From an uncultured Oscillospiraceae bacterium (lineage in GTDB: Bacteria > Bacillota > Clostridia > Oscillospirales > Ruminococcaceae): a DNA stretch of 16,568 nt. Location of the stretch: positions 1 through 16,568 of the forward strand of contig CATNEU010000009.1 of the NCBI GenBank assembly GCA_950097605.1. The letters run 5' to 3'. The position numbers and the translations under genes were made by a program. The notes beneath the pieces were generated by a model. That model was given only the letters and a program-made list of their open reading frames with translations, was not told where the DNA came from and made no database searches. This document shows positions 15,656-16,568 of the stretch, piece after piece (positions within the stretch are counted from its first letter, which is position 1; each line of letters starts with the position of its first letter).

Positions 15656-16203
15656 TCGTGGTGATGGTGATGGCAGTCGCAGCCGTCTCCGTCGCCATTT
15701 TGTTTGCGTATCTGCACCTTCATTTTGCTTTTTCCAATTATCAGGCCGGTGGCAACCGCCACCAAATAGCCAGCAAACAGATACAACAGCATAAACTGTG
15801 CGCCCATTGTGGTTGCAAGCGACACCAAGGAAACAATATTAATCATCGTAGAAGAGGCCAGAATTGTAAACGCCAGCTCTATTGGAATGCCTGCATAGAC
15901 CAGTCCCATAAAAACCGGTGCAATCGTACAGGAGCAAAACGGCGAGATCATTCCAATCGCACCGCATATGAGATAGGAGGGAATGCCTCGTTTGGTGTTA
16001 ATGCGGGAGATGATTTTTTGAAATCCCACAAAGGTTTGCAGATAAGACACCGTCACGTAGATCACTGTAAACAGCACGAAAATCCGGATCAAATCGGCCG
16101 AAAAATGGACCAATATTTCTGAAGCCGCCTCCGGCAACCCCAAAATATGGTGATAGAGTTCCTCAAAGATCCCTGTTAACAAACCGCCGTGTTCATGCAC
16201 CAT
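15568..16203 (-). CDS. PF03773-type permease, N-terminal half, with Cys/His metal-binding stretch; frame ends early
   Basis: Starting at the ATG at 16203 (AGGGGG 5-6 nt upstream; an in-frame ATG at 16248 lacks a site), 211 residues can be read. There is an amphipathic N-terminus, membrane helices, the PF03773 motif SPFCSCTIAPVF, SSTMINIVSL, and a fourth helix. A cytoplasmic linker carries C175-D-C-H5-D-C-H4 (residues 175-188, 15640-15681). His-rich linkers between the two halves are known in SO_0444-like copper/zinc permeases, so metal export is a reasonable inference. After the linker the frame runs into a stop at 15568, and the expected second half continues in the -1 frame. It lies downstream of the rRNA operon, separated by terminators. 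Confidence 0.8.
   Translation of the reverse strand: MVHEHGGLLTGIFEELYHHILGLPEAASEILVHFSADLIRIFVLFTVIYVTVSYLQTFVGFQKIISRINTKRGIPSYLICGAIGMISPFCSCTIAPVFMGLVYAGIPIELAFTILASSTMINIVSLVSLATTMGAQFMLLYLFAGYLVAVATGLIIGKSKMKVQIRKQNGDGDGCDCHHHHHDCHHHHVSGRLHTALHNTTMRSKGSGCIW
15586..15592 (-). other. A_AAG_GGA heptamer at the permease frame junction
   Basis: In the zero frame the minus strand reads TCA AAG GGA, which fits the X_XXY_YYZ pattern of -1 slippery sites. A slip gives AAA GGG ATC TGG, which is exactly the frame of the C-terminal half (KGIW). The zero-frame stop is 16 nt downstream. I see no clear stimulatory hairpin or strong SD-like element. Confidence 0.5.
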
Positions 16204-16271
16204 GTATTCCCCCTGTATTCCTATCTTACCGGCATACAAGCCGCTCAAAGGCCATTTTAGCCGGCCTTATC

Positions 16272-16299
16272 CGTCTATGCAAATGCTTACATTTGACAA
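16272..16299 (-). promoter_or_regulatory. Candidate permease promoter with an inverted repeat in the spacer
   Basis: On the minus strand TTGTCA (16299-16294) could be a -35; the -10 at 16 bp (TAGACG) is poor. The spacer contains the inverted repeat CAAATG-N4-CATTTG (16280-16295). Its location suits an operator, possibly for a metal sensor given the gene downstream, but no regulator is encoded here. Confidence 0.3.
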
Positions 16300-16321
16300 T
16301 CGACTTTATACCGGATACCGC

Positions 16322-16352
16322 AAAGGGGGCAGTTGTGGTAACTGCCCCCTTT
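16322..16352. terminator. Bidirectional hairpin terminator between the rRNA operon and the permease gene
   Basis: A perfect 13-bp stem (16322-16334 with 16340-16352) with a 5-nt loop, GC-rich in the middle and with A/T at its ends. On the plus strand it ends in TTTT. It is a second barrier behind the 5S terminator. Confidence 0.75.
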
Positions 16353-16417
16353 TCAGTAGTATACGATCCAACAAACGCTTCTATGTTATTTAATTTTTTA
16401 CAGCTAAAACAATGCAT

Positions 16418-16448
16418 AAAAAAGACCCCATGCAGAAACGCTGCATGG
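16418..16448 (-). terminator. Terminator of the rRNA operon
   Basis: A perfect 8-bp stem (16428-16435 with 16441-16448) with a 5-nt loop is followed on the minus strand by GGTCTTTTTT. It lies about 18 nt past the 3' end of 5S rRNA. Confidence 0.9.
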
Positions 16449-16465
16449 AATCTTTTCTGCTTGTT

Positions 16466-16568
16466 GTGCCGGCATTGACCTATTTTACCAGGCAGTCACC
16501 CACCAAGTATCGTCGGCATAGATGAGCTTAACTTCCGTGTTCGGTATGGGAACGGGTGGGGCCTCATC
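16466..16568 (-). rRNA. rrf: 5S ribosomal RNA, 5' end cut by the window edge
   Basis: The minus strand reads the conserved 5S core CCGAACACGGAAGTTAAG and GGTGGGTGACTGCCTGG, ending in GCCGGCAC, which should pair with the missing 5' end. About 103 of roughly 117 nt are present. The 16S and 23S genes would lie to the right of the window. The exact mature 3' end is estimated. Confidence 0.95.

Overview
The window looks like the chromosome of a Gram-positive anaerobe, most likely a host-associated member of the Clostridia; I cannot name a species. The evidence is strong Shine-Dalgarno sites, sigma-A type promoters, TTG start codons, a lipobox protein, a secreted multi-domain GH84 enzyme pair resembling the Clostridium perfringens hyaluronidase/NagJ group, and the form of the 5S rRNA. 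Coding DNA is fairly GC-rich, while promoter regions are AT-rich. Every gene except one lies on the minus strand.

Layout from the right edge, in the direction of transcription. A 5S rRNA gene (cut by the window edge) ends an rRNA operon and is followed by two hairpin terminators. Next comes a PF03773-type membrane permease whose two halves lie in different frames; the junction coincides with an A_AAG_GGA heptamer and follows a Cys/His metal-binding stretch. A terminator separates it from a single M16 zinc peptidase gene. Then comes lepA (elongation factor 4), with a leader of about 270 nt that holds a palindromic promoter region, a duplicated 17-bp hairpin and a 12-bp inverted repeat. The only plus-strand gene, a TraX-family membrane protein, converges on lepA. 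Divergent from it is a small lipoprotein gene with a good terminator.

The left 9.8 kb is a two-gene operon of giant secreted glycosidases, driven by a near-consensus promoter (TTGACA, 17 bp, TATACT) and a leader of about 160 nt. The first gene encodes 1617 aa and is complete; the second, 91 bp downstream, runs off the left edge after 1563 codons. Both carry a signal peptide, CBM32/F5-8-type-C modules, an Ig-like linker, a GH84 N-terminal domain, a GH84 catalytic domain with the Asp-Asp pair intact, an alpha-helical region, more discoidin-like modules and C-terminal Ig-like repeats. The module counts differ: two N-terminal and one post-catalytic discoidin module in the first gene, one and two in the second. 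The last part of both genes shares a tract that is almost identical in DNA, unlike the rest, which suggests recent gene conversion. The pair probably removes beta-linked GlcNAc from host glycans (mucin, hyaluronan or O-GlcNAc-like structures) outside the cell.

The other genes are housekeeping or of uncertain role, and I see no functional link between them and the glycosidases. I found no CRISPR array, insertion sequence or phage gene.
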